DNA of 64,000 nt from Galbitalea soli (GTDB taxonomy: Bacteria; Actinomycetota; Actinomycetes; Actinomycetales; Microbacteriaceae): assembly GCF_010686725.1 (NCBI RefSeq), contig NZ_JAAGWZ010000002.1, positions 682,001 through 746,000 on the forward strand, read 5' to 3'. The notes under the pieces are model-generated. The model was not told the DNA's origin, did no database searches, and was given only the letters and a program-made list of their open reading frames with translations. Positions 48,843 through 57,106 of this stretch are shown here, piece after piece. Both the position numbers and the translations under genes were made by a program. The first letter of the stretch is position 1, and each line of letters begins with the position of its first letter.

Positions 48843-50897
48843 GTGGCGAAGCAGACCTTCCGGCCGGAGATCCAGGCGCTGCGAGCCGTCGCCGTGCTCG
48901 CCGTCGTGGTGTTCCACCTGCGGGCCACCGCGCTCCCCGGGGGCTATGTCGGCGTCGACGTGTTCTTCGTCATCTCGGGGTTCCTCATCACCTCGCACCT
49001 CGTCGGCGAGCTTCGTGAGACGGGTCGGATCCGCTTCGCGCGGTTCTACGCGCGTCGCATCCGACGACTTCTGCCGGCGGCGCTGACGGTCCTCGCCGCG
49101 TGCCTCGTCGCGACGGCTCTGTGGATTCCGGCCACCGAGATCCGTCAGAACCTCTCCGAGATCACGGCGAGCGCGCTGTACGCGGAGAACTGGGTGCTCG
49201 CCGCGAACTCGGTCGACTACCTCTCCACCGCGACAGCGCACTCGCTCGCGCAGCACTACTGGTCGCTCTCGGTCGAGGAGCAGTTCTATCTCGTCTGGCC
49301 GCTGCTGCTGCTCGTTGCCTGGGCGATCGGCACTCGACTTTCCCGCTTGCCGCGCCGTGCGCTGCCCGCCCTGCTCCTCGGCCTGCTGTTCGTCGTGTCG
49401 CTCTGGACCTCGGTCGCCTGGACCGCGGCCGATCCCGCTCCCGCCTACTTCGTCACGCCGACGCGCGCGTGGGAGTTCGCCGCGGGCGGCCTGCTCGCGC
49501 TCGTCCCCGCGGCGTGGATGACCGCCCCCGGCCGCACCCCCGCCCGGGCCCGCGCCGCCGCCGCTTGGATCGGCGTCCTCCTGATCGCCTGGGTGTCGGT
49601 CGCGTACTCCGCGGCGACCCCGTTTCCGGGCTCCGCCGCGGTCGTTCCCGTGGCGGGGGCGCTTCTCGTGATCGCGGCGGGGTCGAGCGGATCCCGCGCG
49701 TCGCTCGACGGCGTGTTCCGGCTGTGGCCGGTGCAGAGGCTCGGCGCGCTCTCCTACGGGATCTATCTGTGGCACTGGCCGCTGGTCGTGCTGTATCCCC
49801 TCATCGCGGGCCGCCCGATCAGCCTCGGGGCGGCCGCCCTCCTCCTCGCGGCGTCGATCGTGCTCGCCGAACTGACGATGCGGTTCATCGAGCGTCCGAT
49901 CCAGCGCGGCGCGTTCTGGACCGGCCGCCGCTGGCCGAGTTTCGCGTTCGCCGCCGTGGCGATGGCGATCGTGGTGGCCGCGGCCGGGGTGCAGGCGGCC
50001 TCGGTGCGCACCACCTCGCCGCTCGTGGTGTCGCGGTATCTCGCGGCGGGCGGGTCGTGCGTGGGCGCGGCGGCGATGGATCCGAGTCACCGGTGCGCGG
50101 ACATCCATCGGGTGACGGCGACGGTCGCGCCCGAGCTGGCCCCGGCGGCGCGCGGGGATCGCACGGGGTGCAATCAGGTGCGCCATGTCGCGGCGGTGTT
50201 GAGCTGCGTGCGGGGCGATCCCGCGACGGCGCGCGCCACGATCGCCCTCTTCGGGGATTCCCACGCCTCGCTGTGGCTCTGGCCGCTGGAGCGCGTGGCC
50301 GCGTCGCAGGGATGGGCGATCCGCACCTATCTGAAGGCGACCTGCCCCGGAGTGGTGCAGCTGCGCGCGCACGTCGCGGCCGACTGCAACGCCTGGACTC
50401 GTGCGGCGATCGCTCAGATCGCCCGGGATCCCACCATCACCACGATCGTCTACTCGATCAGCGCCCATCTGTATCGCACGGGTGGGACGCAATCCGCGCC
50501 GTCCCTTCGTGCCGCGGACGTTCGCGCCACCCTGGACCGGCTCCTGGCGACGGGGAAGCCGGTCGTGGTCATCCGAGATGTTCCCGGTACGGCGGGAGTC
50601 GACGCTCCGACGTGTCTGGAGACCGATCGGTCGCCCGACGATCCGTGCTGGACTTCTCGCTCCGCCGTGCTCAGCCGGGACGTGCTCCTGACGGCGGCCG
50701 AGAGCGAGGGCGCGCGCGTGAGCGTCGTCGACCTGAGCGACTTCTTTTGCGACGCGACGCGCTGCCACAGCGTGATCGGCGGGCTGAGCGTCTACGGCGA
50801 CTCCGCGGGGCACGTGACCGTCGGCTACCTGCGCACCCTCGCGCCGTATCTCGGCCGCGCGCTCGTGCCTCTCGTCACCGTCCCCGGCAGTGGATAG
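48843..50897 (+). CDS. OafA/YrhL-type acyltransferase with SGNH domain
   Basis: 684 residues. An N-terminal acyltransferase-3 domain with about ten helices (EIQALRAVAVLAVVVFHL with the conserved His, GYVGVDVFFVISGFLI, FYARRIRRLLPA, SLSVEEQFYLVWP, YGIYLWHWPLVVLYPL). An extracytoplasmic SGNH-like domain follows from about residue 450 (ALFGDSHASLWLWPL, and later DATRCHSVIGGLSVYGD with a DxxH-type ending). Such proteins O-acylate surface glycans. GTG 48843 with AGGGAA upstream; GTG 48810 is an alternative. Confidence 0.92.
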   Translation: MAKQTFRPEIQALRAVAVLAVVVFHLRATALPGGYVGVDVFFVISGFLITSHLVGELRETGRIRFARFYARRIRRLLPAALTVLAACLVATALWIPATEIRQNLSEITASALYAENWVLAANSVDYLSTATAHSLAQHYWSLSVEEQFYLVWPLLLLVAWAIGTRLSRLPRRALPALLLGLLFVVSLWTSVAWTAADPAPAYFVTPTRAWEFAAGGLLALVPAAWMTAPGRTPARARAAAAWIGVLLIAWVSVAYSAATPFPGSAAVVPVAGALLVIAAGSSGSRASLDGVFRLWPVQRLGALSYGIYLWHWPLVVLYPLIAGRPISLGAAALLLAASIVLAELTMRFIERPIQRGAFWTGRRWPSFAFAAVAMAIVVAAAGVQAASVRTTSPLVVSRYLAAGGSCVGAAAMDPSHRCADIHRVTATVAPELAPAARGDRTGCNQVRHVAAVLSCVRGDPATARATIALFGDSHASLWLWPLERVAASQGWAIRTYLKATCPGVVQLRAHVAADCNAWTRAAIAQIARDPTITTIVYSISAHLYRTGGTQSAPSLRAADVRATLDRLLATGKPVVVIRDVPGTAGVDAPTCLETDRSPDDPCWTSRSAVLSRDVLLTAAESEGARVSVVDLSDFFCDATRCHSVIGGLSVYGDSAGHVTVGYLRTLAPYLGRALVPLVTVPGSG

Positions 50898-50900
50898 CAT
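50895..50900 (+). promoter_or_regulatory. Leaderless -10 box, TAGCAT
   Basis: TAGCAT overlaps the stop of the acyltransferase gene and ends 7 bases before the GTG at 50908. Confidence 0.5.
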
Positions 50901-50907
50901 CGCTCGC

Positions 50908-51204
50908 GTGGGAGATTCGTTCAGTTTCACCGCGCCCGTCTGGGAGTGGGCCGCGCGCGACAACTGGTTCTTCGTGCGGTTGCCCGACGACGTCTCCGAG
51001 CAGATCCGGGAGCTGCCGCTGCCGCCCGCGGGTTTCGGCTCGGTGAAGGTCGCGGCATCGGCGGGGATGACCCGCTGGAGCACCTCGATCTTCCCGGAGT
51101 CGCACGACGGCGCCTACGTGCTGCCGCTGAAGAAGGCGGTCCGCGTCGCCCGCGGGATCGAGCCCGGCGATCTCGTGACCGTCGAGATCGAGATCGTGGG
51201 CTGA
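50908..51204 (+). CDS. DUF1905 family protein
   Basis: 98 residues, a compact beta-barrel type. Family features: FTAPVWEWAARDNWFFVRLP, then FGSVKVAASAGMTRWSTSIF and the closing DGAYVLPLKKAVRVARGIEPGD with VTVEIEI. DUF1905 domains are small and often fused to YdeI/OmdA domains; here it stands alone while a YdeI-like protein is encoded at 2845-3432. GTG 50908 is chosen from the -10 position; GTG 50890 would overlap the upstream gene. Confidence 0.85.
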   Translation: MGDSFSFTAPVWEWAARDNWFFVRLPDDVSEQIRELPLPPAGFGSVKVAASAGMTRWSTSIFPESHDGAYVLPLKKAVRVARGIEPGDLVTVEIEIVG

Positions 51205-51217
51205 GGCGCGCCGTCGA

Positions 51218-52006
51218 TCACTCCGTGAGGAAGGCGACCGCCGCATCCCGGAACACCCGCGAGGTGGGCGCATTGAAGTGGTGGCGCCCGGGGATCTCGA
51301 CGAATCGGCCGTGCGGCGAGGCCGCCGCGAGGGCGCGGGAGCCCTGGATGATGGGGTCGCGCTCGCCGGTCGCCACGAGGTAGGGCTGCGTGGGCGGGTG
51401 GGCCGCGTCCGGCCCCGGCCCGCCGCGCATGCCGTCGACGAGGGAGACGAGCGCCGACAGGTCGTTGCCCGGGATTCCCGCCGCCATCGTGAGGTACGCC
51501 AGGGTCACGCGCTCGGTCACGGGCGTGCCGTCGGCGATGTGGGCGCGTGCCTCGTCGAGCTGGAACGTCGTCAGGGTGTCGCCCTCGGGGATGCCGCCGA
51601 GCACCGCGGCGGCGACGCGCTCGGGCAGCTCGAGACAGGCCTGCCAGCTCACCCGTGCCCCGAGTGAGTACCCGACGAGCGCGACCTCACCGAGCATGTA
51701 GGCGTCGAGCACGGTGAGCAGGTCGTCGACGAGCCGGGCGAGCGAGTAGGCAGCGGGATCGTGCGGCTTGGCGCTCGCCCCGTGGCCGCGCTGGTCGAGC
51801 GCGACGACGTGGAACCCCGCGCGCGTGAGATCGCGCACCCAGCCCGAGGCATGCCAGTTGAGGAGCGCCCCGGAGGCGAAACCGTGCACGAGCACGACCG
51901 TCGGGGCATCCGGCTCACCCCACTCGTAGGTGGCGAGGGCGAGCCCGTCGGAGGTCATCACTCTGCGCGGTGGCGTCGCCTCGGGAAGCTGCACACTCCA
52001 TTGCAT
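51218..52006 (-). CDS. Alpha/beta hydrolase
   Basis: 262 residues with a classic hydrolase core: VVLVHGFASGALLNW (oxyanion region), VALDQRGHGASAKP, VALVGYSLGARVSW (nucleophile Ser in G-x-S-x-G), VATGERDPI (acid Asp) and EIPGRHHFNAP (catalytic His). The -DQRGHGxS- block is typical of the epoxide-hydrolase/esterase side. ATG at 52006 is taken; in-frame GTG 52009 and ATG 52042 are possible, so the start is uncertain. Divergent from the winged-helix gene with almost no gap. Confidence 0.87.
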   Translation of the reverse strand: MQWSVQLPEATPPRRVMTSDGLALATYEWGEPDAPTVVLVHGFASGALLNWHASGWVRDLTRAGFHVVALDQRGHGASAKPHDPAAYSLARLVDDLLTVLDAYMLGEVALVGYSLGARVSWQACLELPERVAAAVLGGIPEGDTLTTFQLDEARAHIADGTPVTERVTLAYLTMAAGIPGNDLSALVSLVDGMRGGPGPDAAHPPTQPYLVATGERDPIIQGSRALAAASPHGRFVEIPGRHHFNAPTSRVFRDAAVAFLTE

Positions 52007-52036
52007 CACGGATGCCCGAGCGTCGGTGGCACCGCC

Positions 52037-52042
52037 CATACT
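52037..52042 (+). promoter_or_regulatory. Leaderless -10 box, CATACT
   Basis: CATACT lies 6 bases before the GTG at 52049. It fits the spacing of the other leaderless promoters but has C in the first position. Confidence 0.45.
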
Positions 52043-52048
52043 GGTCGG

Positions 52049-53113
52049 GTGGCCCCCTCGCTCAGCGCGCGTGACATCCTGCGCCTCCGCCTTCGCGCCC
52101 TGCTCGTCGAGCCCGCCGCGGGTGACCGGCCCACACCCGCGGGGGTCGTGGACCGCCTCCTCGCCGTGCAGGCGCAGGACTGGCAGAACGCGCTCTGGGC
52201 GGTCGGTCTGCGCGCACCTGGATCGACCCGCTCGGAGGTGCTGAGCGCGCTCGCCGGGGGCGAGATCGTGCGCACGCTCCCGATGCGCGGCACGCTCCAT
52301 CTCATCGCGGCCCGCGATGCGGGGTGGATGCTCGACCTCACCGCCGAGCGAACCCTCGCCTCCGTGCGCACGCGCCTCGCTCAGCTGCAGATCGACGACG
52401 CGATGGTCGACCGAGCGAGCGACATCGTCACCGAGGCGCTCCGCGGCGGTGGTCGCCTCAGCCGCGCCGAGTTCGGCGCTCTGCTCGCCGAGCGCGGCAT
52501 CCCGACCGACGGCCAGCGCGCCTACCACCTCATCTTCGTGCTCTGCCAGCGTCAGGTGCTCGTGTGGGGTCCGCCCGCCGCCAGCCAGCAGCACCTCGTG
52601 CTCTTCGACGAGTGGATCCCCGTGCCGCGCCGCCAGTCACGCGAGGAGTCCCTGCGCGAGCTCGCGCTCCGCTACGTGCAGGGCCACGGCCCGGTCACCG
52701 TGCGCGATCTCGCCTGGTGGGCGAAGCTCACCCTCGCCGATGCGCGCCTCGCGGTCGCACTCGCGGGCGACGGGCTGGAGGCGGCGGAGCACGAGGGGCA
52801 GGAGTACCTGCTGCCGGCGGGGGCGAGCGTGCGGTCATCCGCGGCCCAGGTGCACCTGCTGCCGGGCTTCGACGAGTTTCTGCTCGGCTACCAGGATCGC
52901 TCGCTCGCGCTCGCCGCGGAGCACGTGCAGCGCGTGATCCCCGGCGTGAACGGCATCTTCCAGCCGATCGTCGTCGCCGCAGACAGGGTGGCCGGGGTGT
53001 GGCGGCGCGGGGGCGAGACGGGCGTGGCGGCCGAACTGTTCGCCCCCAGCGCCGCGATCGAGGCGGGCGTCGGCCGGGCGGCGACGCGGTACGCCCGGTT
53101 CATGGCAGCCTGA
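52049..53113 (+). CDS. Winged-helix DNA-binding protein (HTH_42/AlkZ-like)
   Basis: 354 residues. The layout follows the HTH_42 family, some members of which (AlkZ) unhook DNA crosslinks: RLRLRALLVEP, then the conserved LLAVQAQDWQNALWAVGLR (Q-x-Q motif), IVRTLPMRGTLHLIAARDAGWML, and the C-terminal LLPGFDEFLLGYQDRS with GIFQPIVVAADRVAGVWRR. Catalytic activity is not certain. The GTG at 52049 is supported by CATACT 6 bases upstream. Confidence 0.85.
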   Translation: MAPSLSARDILRLRLRALLVEPAAGDRPTPAGVVDRLLAVQAQDWQNALWAVGLRAPGSTRSEVLSALAGGEIVRTLPMRGTLHLIAARDAGWMLDLTAERTLASVRTRLAQLQIDDAMVDRASDIVTEALRGGGRLSRAEFGALLAERGIPTDGQRAYHLIFVLCQRQVLVWGPPAASQQHLVLFDEWIPVPRRQSREESLRELALRYVQGHGPVTVRDLAWWAKLTLADARLAVALAGDGLEAAEHEGQEYLLPAGASVRSSAAQVHLLPGFDEFLLGYQDRSLALAAEHVQRVIPGVNGIFQPIVVAADRVAGVWRRGGETGVAAELFAPSAAIEAGVGRAATRYARFMAA

Positions 53114-53150
53114 ATCCGACCGCGCGACCGGAGGGCTCCGAATCACCACC

Positions 53151-53648
53151 ATGACAGCACACGGAAAGACGGCGACCGCGAGCCTCGTTGCCCGCGCCTC
53201 GCTCGCGCGCACCTGGGACATCGCGACGCCGCTGACCCCGGTGGGGTACTACCCGAAGAGCGGGCCGCTGCCCGCCGTGGTCGAGGTGCGCGATCAGACG
53301 GGTGCCTGGGATGCGCCGGGCCAGACGCGCCGGCTCCTCCTCTCCGACGGCGGCTGGGTCATCGAGCACACCGAGGTGGTCGACCGTCCGCACACCTTCG
53401 CCTACCGCTTGAGCGACTTCCAGAAGCTGTTCGGCGCGATCGTCGAGGGCGCCCGCGCGGAGTGGACCTTCAGCGAGGTCGCCGGGGGCACGCTCATCGA
53501 CTGGAGCTACACCTTCCTGCCGCGCCGCGGCGCCGGACCGCTCGTCGGAGCGATCGTGCGCGTGCTCTGGGGGCCCTACATGCGGCGCGTGCTTCCCGGG
53601 ATCGTGGCCGCGGTGGAGGACGGCGCCGGCGCGTATTACCCGCGGTGA
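53151..53648 (+). CDS. SRPBCC (START-like) family protein
   Basis: 165 residues forming one helix-grip domain. It opens with a basic segment, then TWDIATPLTPVGYYPKSGPL, a central sheet (TRRLLLSDGGWVIEHTEVVD, then FAYRLSDFQKLFGAIVEG), and a C-terminal helix (LVGAIVRVLWGPYMRRVLPG) that closes a ligand pocket. Such proteins bind hydrophobic small molecules; the ligand is unknown. Located between the winged-helix gene and acs with short gaps. Confidence 0.82.
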   Translation: MTAHGKTATASLVARASLARTWDIATPLTPVGYYPKSGPLPAVVEVRDQTGAWDAPGQTRRLLLSDGGWVIEHTEVVDRPHTFAYRLSDFQKLFGAIVEGARAEWTFSEVAGGTLIDWSYTFLPRRGAGPLVGAIVRVLWGPYMRRVLPGIVAAVEDGAGAYYPR

Positions 53649-53719
53649 CGGCGGCGCCGGGCGCAGGCGCGGCTCCCGGATAGCGTGGGATGATCCCCGC
53701 CAGCCACCCCGCGAGAGCC

Positions 53720-55723
53720 ATGCCCGACACCATCGAGAACCTCCTCACCGAATCCCGTCGCTACCCGGCGCCCGCCGAGTTCGCGGCCGCGGCGAACGTC
53801 GACGCGGGCTGGTACGAGCACGCCGCCGCCGACCCCGTGGCCTTCTGGGCGGAGCAGGCCGCACGCCTCGACTGGGCCGAGCCGTGGACGAGCGATCACC
53901 GCTGGCAGGCGGTCACCATCGCCGCCGACGGCTCTGCCTCGGTGCCGCACGCCGAGTGGTTCGCGGGCGGCCGGCTCAACGTGGCCGTCAACTGCGTCGA
54001 CCGGCACGTCGCCGCGGGCCGCGGCGAGCGCATCGCCTTCCACTTCGAGGGGGAGCCGGGTGATCGCCGCAGCATCAGCTACCGCGAGCTGCAGGCGGAG
54101 GTCGCGCGCGCCGCGAACGCGCTGACGGCGCTGGGGGTGGGGCAGGGCGACCGCGTCGTGGTCTATCTGCCGGTCATCCCGGAGACCGTGATCGTCACGC
54201 TCGCCATCGCCCGGATCGGCGCGATCCACTCGCTCGTGTTCGGCGGGTTCTCGTCGGAGGCGCTGCGGTTCCGGGTGGAGGACACCGGGGCGAAGCTCGT
54301 GGTGACGACGGACGGGCAGTTCCGTCGCGGGGCCGCCGTCGCTGTGAAGGACGCCGTCGACGCCGCCGTCGAGGGCATCGCCTCGGTCGAGCACGTGCTC
54401 GTGGTGCGTCGCACAGGAAGCGCGGTGACACTGCGGGAGGGTCGTGACGTCTGGTGGCACGACATCGTCAGCACCGCCCCCGACACCCACGAGCCCGAGT
54501 ACTTCGACGCCGAGAACCCCCTGTTCATCATCTACACCTCGGGCACCACGGGAAAGCCGAAGGGGCTCGTGCACAGCTCGGGCGGCTACCTCACCCACGC
54601 GTCCTGGAGCCACTGGGCGGTGTTCGACGCGAAAGACGACGACGTGTACTGGTGCACCGCCGACCTCGCCTGGGTGACCGCGCACAGCTACGTGCTCTAC
54701 GGGCCGCTCTCCAACGGCACGACCTCGGTGATCTACGAGGGGACGCCGAACACCCCGACGCCCGAGCGGCACTTCGAGATCATCCAGCGGTACGGCGTGA
54801 CCACGTACTACACCGCCCCCACGCTCGTGCGCACCCTCATGACCTGGTTTCCCGAGGGCGTGCCCGCGCGCCACGACCTGTCGACCATCCGCCTTCTCGG
54901 TTCGGTGGGCGAGGCGATCAACCCCGAGGCGTGGGTGTGGTTCCACGAGCACATCGGCGGCGGCCGCGCGCCGATCGTGGACACCTGGTGGCAGTCGGAG
55001 ACCGGCGCGGCCGTGATGGCACCGCTGCCGGGCGTCTCGACGCTCAAGCCGGGCTCTGCGCTGCGCGCCCTGCCCGGGCTGTCGACGCTCGTGGTCGACG
55101 GGGAGGGGCGGCGGGTCGCCAACGGGGAGGGAGGCCTGCTCGTCGTCGAGGGCACCTGGCCGGGAATGGCCCGCACGGTGTGGGGCGATCCCGGGCGGTA
55201 CCGCGATTCGTACTGGCTGCGCTTCGCCGAGCAGGGCTACTTCTTCTCGGGCGACGGCGCCAAGTACGACGACGAGGGCGACATCTGGCTGCTGGGGCGC
55301 GTCGACGACGTCATCAACGTCTCCGGGCACCGGCTCTCCACGATCGAGATCGAATCCGCGCTCGTGTCGCACCCCGAGGTCGGCGAGGCCGGCGTCGCGG
55401 GGGTGCGGGACGCGATCACGGGCGAGGCGATCGCGGCGTTCGTGATCCCGGCGGGCGAGCATCCGGCCACGGTGGAGGGCTGGGCCGCGCTGTCAGACGA
55501 GCTGGGCGAGCGGCTGCGCGCGCACGTCTCGGCCCAGATCGGGGCGGTCGCGAAGCCCAAGCACCTGCACCTCGTGCCGGATCTGCCCAAGACCCGGAGC
55601 GGCAAGATCATGCGCCGCCTGCTCGCCGACATCGTGGATGGGCGTCCCCTGGGCGACACCACCTCGCTGCAGGACGAGGCCGCGCCCTCCCGCATCGCGG
55701 AGATCGTCCGCGCGCAGGCGTAG
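53720..55723 (+). CDS. acs: Acetyl-CoA synthetase (AMP-forming)
   Basis: 667 residues; activates acetate to acetyl-CoA through acetyl-AMP. Motifs: FIIYTSGTTGKPKGLVHSSG (P-loop), WWQSETGAAVM, the GRVDDVINVSGHRLS hinge, and the C-terminal PKTRSGKIMRR with the regulatory lysine. The ATG at 53720 follows GAGAG and gives the usual length; an in-frame ATG at 53690 would add 10 residues. A TAGCGT box at 53681-53686 could start transcription about 30 bases before 53720. Confidence 0.95.
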   Translation: MPDTIENLLTESRRYPAPAEFAAAANVDAGWYEHAAADPVAFWAEQAARLDWAEPWTSDHRWQAVTIAADGSASVPHAEWFAGGRLNVAVNCVDRHVAAGRGERIAFHFEGEPGDRRSISYRELQAEVARAANALTALGVGQGDRVVVYLPVIPETVIVTLAIARIGAIHSLVFGGFSSEALRFRVEDTGAKLVVTTDGQFRRGAAVAVKDAVDAAVEGIASVEHVLVVRRTGSAVTLREGRDVWWHDIVSTAPDTHEPEYFDAENPLFIIYTSGTTGKPKGLVHSSGGYLTHASWSHWAVFDAKDDDVYWCTADLAWVTAHSYVLYGPLSNGTTSVIYEGTPNTPTPERHFEIIQRYGVTTYYTAPTLVRTLMTWFPEGVPARHDLSTIRLLGSVGEAINPEAWVWFHEHIGGGRAPIVDTWWQSETGAAVMAPLPGVSTLKPGSALRALPGLSTLVVDGEGRRVANGEGGLLVVEGTWPGMARTVWGDPGRYRDSYWLRFAEQGYFFSGDGAKYDDEGDIWLLGRVDDVINVSGHRLSTIEIESALVSHPEVGEAGVAGVRDAITGEAIAAFVIPAGEHPATVEGWAALSDELGERLRAHVSAQIGAVAKPKHLHLVPDLPKTRSGKIMRRLLADIVDGRPLGDTTSLQDEAAPSRIAEIVRAQA

Positions 55724-55726
55724 CGT
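55721..55726 (+). promoter_or_regulatory. Leaderless -10 box, TAGCGT
   Basis: The TAG of this box is also the acs stop codon; the box ends 6 bases before the aldo/keto reductase ATG. Confidence 0.55.
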
Positions 55727-55732
55727 GGGGGT

Positions 55733-56572
55733 ATGACCACTGTTCCCACCCTCACCCTCAACAACGGCGTCGAGATTCCGCAGCTCGGATTCGGCGTCTT
55801 CCAGATCCCGCCGGCCGACACGAAGAGCGCAACGCTCGAGGCTCTCGAGATCGGCTACCGCCACATCGACACCGCCGAGATGTACGGCAACGAGCGGGGG
55901 GTCGGCGAGGCGATCGCGGAGTCGGGAATCCCGCGCGATCAGGTGTTCGTCACGAGCAAGCTCAACAACGGCTTCCACGCTCGCGAGCACGCGCTCGCGG
56001 CCATCGACGGCACCCTCGAGGCGCTCGGCATGGAGCAGGTCGACCTGTTCCTGGTCCACTGGCCGCTGCCCGCGGTCGGCGACTTCGTCGAGACGTGGAG
56101 AGCGATGGAGGAGCTGCATGCGGCCGGCAAGGCGCGGGCGATCGGCGTCTCGAACTTCCAGCCCGCGCACATCCGCCGTCTGCTGGATCAGACCGACACC
56201 GTGCCGGCGGTCAACCAGATCGAGGTTCACCCCTACCTCACCCAGGATGACGTGCGCGGCTACAACTTCGAGAACGGCATCGTGACCGAGGCCTGGTCTC
56301 CCATCGCGCAGGGCGGCGTGCTGGGCGATCCCGTCATCACCGGCATCGCCGAGGCGGTCGGGAAGACCGCCGCTCAGGTGACCCTGCGCTGGCACATCCA
56401 GCGCGGCGATGTGGTGTTCCCCAAGTCGGTCACCCACTCGCGCATGGTGGAGAATTTCGAGCTCTTCGACTTCGAGCTCAGCAGCGAGCAGCTGGCGGCG
56501 ATCACGGCGCTGAACCGGGGCGAGGACGGGCGCACCGGCCCGAACCCCGACGACTTCAACTGGATTCCCTGA
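55733..56572 (+). CDS. Aldo/keto reductase
   Basis: 279 residues; an NADPH-dependent carbonyl reductase on a TIM barrel. The catalytic tetrad is in place: Asp and Tyr in DTAEMYGNE, Lys in TSKLNNG, His in LVHWPLP. Further signatures are GVSNFQPAHIRRLL, NQIEVHPYLTQ, and the nucleotide-binding FPKSVTHSRMVENFE near the C-terminus. The sequence resembles the 2,5-diketo-D-gluconate reductase-like branch. Substrate unknown. Confidence 0.93.
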   Translation: MTTVPTLTLNNGVEIPQLGFGVFQIPPADTKSATLEALEIGYRHIDTAEMYGNERGVGEAIAESGIPRDQVFVTSKLNNGFHAREHALAAIDGTLEALGMEQVDLFLVHWPLPAVGDFVETWRAMEELHAAGKARAIGVSNFQPAHIRRLLDQTDTVPAVNQIEVHPYLTQDDVRGYNFENGIVTEAWSPIAQGGVLGDPVITGIAEAVGKTAAQVTLRWHIQRGDVVFPKSVTHSRMVENFELFDFELSSEQLAAITALNRGEDGRTGPNPDDFNWIP

Positions 56573-56589
56573 CGCCGCGCGCCGCGCCG

Positions 56590-56629
56590 CGAGCCGCCCG
56601 GTCTCACCCGGACGGGGCGGCGCGGCTCG
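56590..56629. terminator. Possible bidirectional terminator
   Basis: An 8-bp outer stem (CGAGCCGC at 56590-56597 with GCGGCTCG at 56622-56629) encloses a GC-rich inner stem. It lies between convergent genes but lacks a T run on either side. Confidence 0.4.
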
Positions 56630-56644
56630 TGCGCTCGGGAGCAC

Positions 56645-57106
56645 TCAGCCGAGGGCGCCGATGAGCACCACGAGCAGGGTCGCGGTGACCGCGGCGACGA
56701 AGAAGACGAAGCCGGTCTTGAGCGCCCGCACGCGCGTGGTGGTGCGCGCCTGCTGGTACTCGTAGGCCTGCACCTTGGCCTCGAGGAGCATCCCCTCGAT
56801 CGCGATGTCGGACTCGCGCGCCCCCAGCCACTTGTCTTTGAGCAGCCGCGGTTCGATCACCCGCAGGTCGGCCGGCCAGAGCGCGACCGCGGCGGCGACG
56901 ACGGTGACGAGCGTGAACAGCAGCGGGAGCGTCGACAGCAGCCAGTCCACCTTCGGTGCGATGACGTTCGACCCGGCGAGCAGCCCCGCGGCGAGCACCA
57001 GGAAGGAGGCCTTGTTCTGCACCGAGGTCGCGCGGTCCTGTGCGGCGAGGCGCTGGGCATCCACCTCCGCGCCCAGCATCGCGAGACGATCACGACTGAC
57101 TCTCAT
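56645..57106 (-). CDS. Small membrane protein, possibly SLATT/Pycsar-effector-like
   Basis: 153 residues of unknown function. Order: a charged helix (residues 1-30, LGAEVDAQRLAAQDRATS), then QNKASFLVLAAGLLAGS forming membrane helix 1 (about 31-48), helix 2 (about 55-78), a soluble helical part rich in Glu and Arg (about 80-125), and helix 3 (about 129-150). The N-K-A motif at the head of helix 1 and the helix spacing recall SLATT or Pycsar TM-effector domains, but no cyclase neighbour is present. ATG overlaps the upstream serine-hydrolase stop (ATGA). Confidence 0.7.
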   Translation of the reverse strand: MRVSRDRLAMLGAEVDAQRLAAQDRATSVQNKASFLVLAAGLLAGSNVIAPKVDWLLSTLPLLFTLVTVVAAAVALWPADLRVIEPRLLKDKWLGARESDIAIEGMLLEAKVQAYEYQQARTTTRVRALKTGFVFFVAAVTATLLVVLIGALG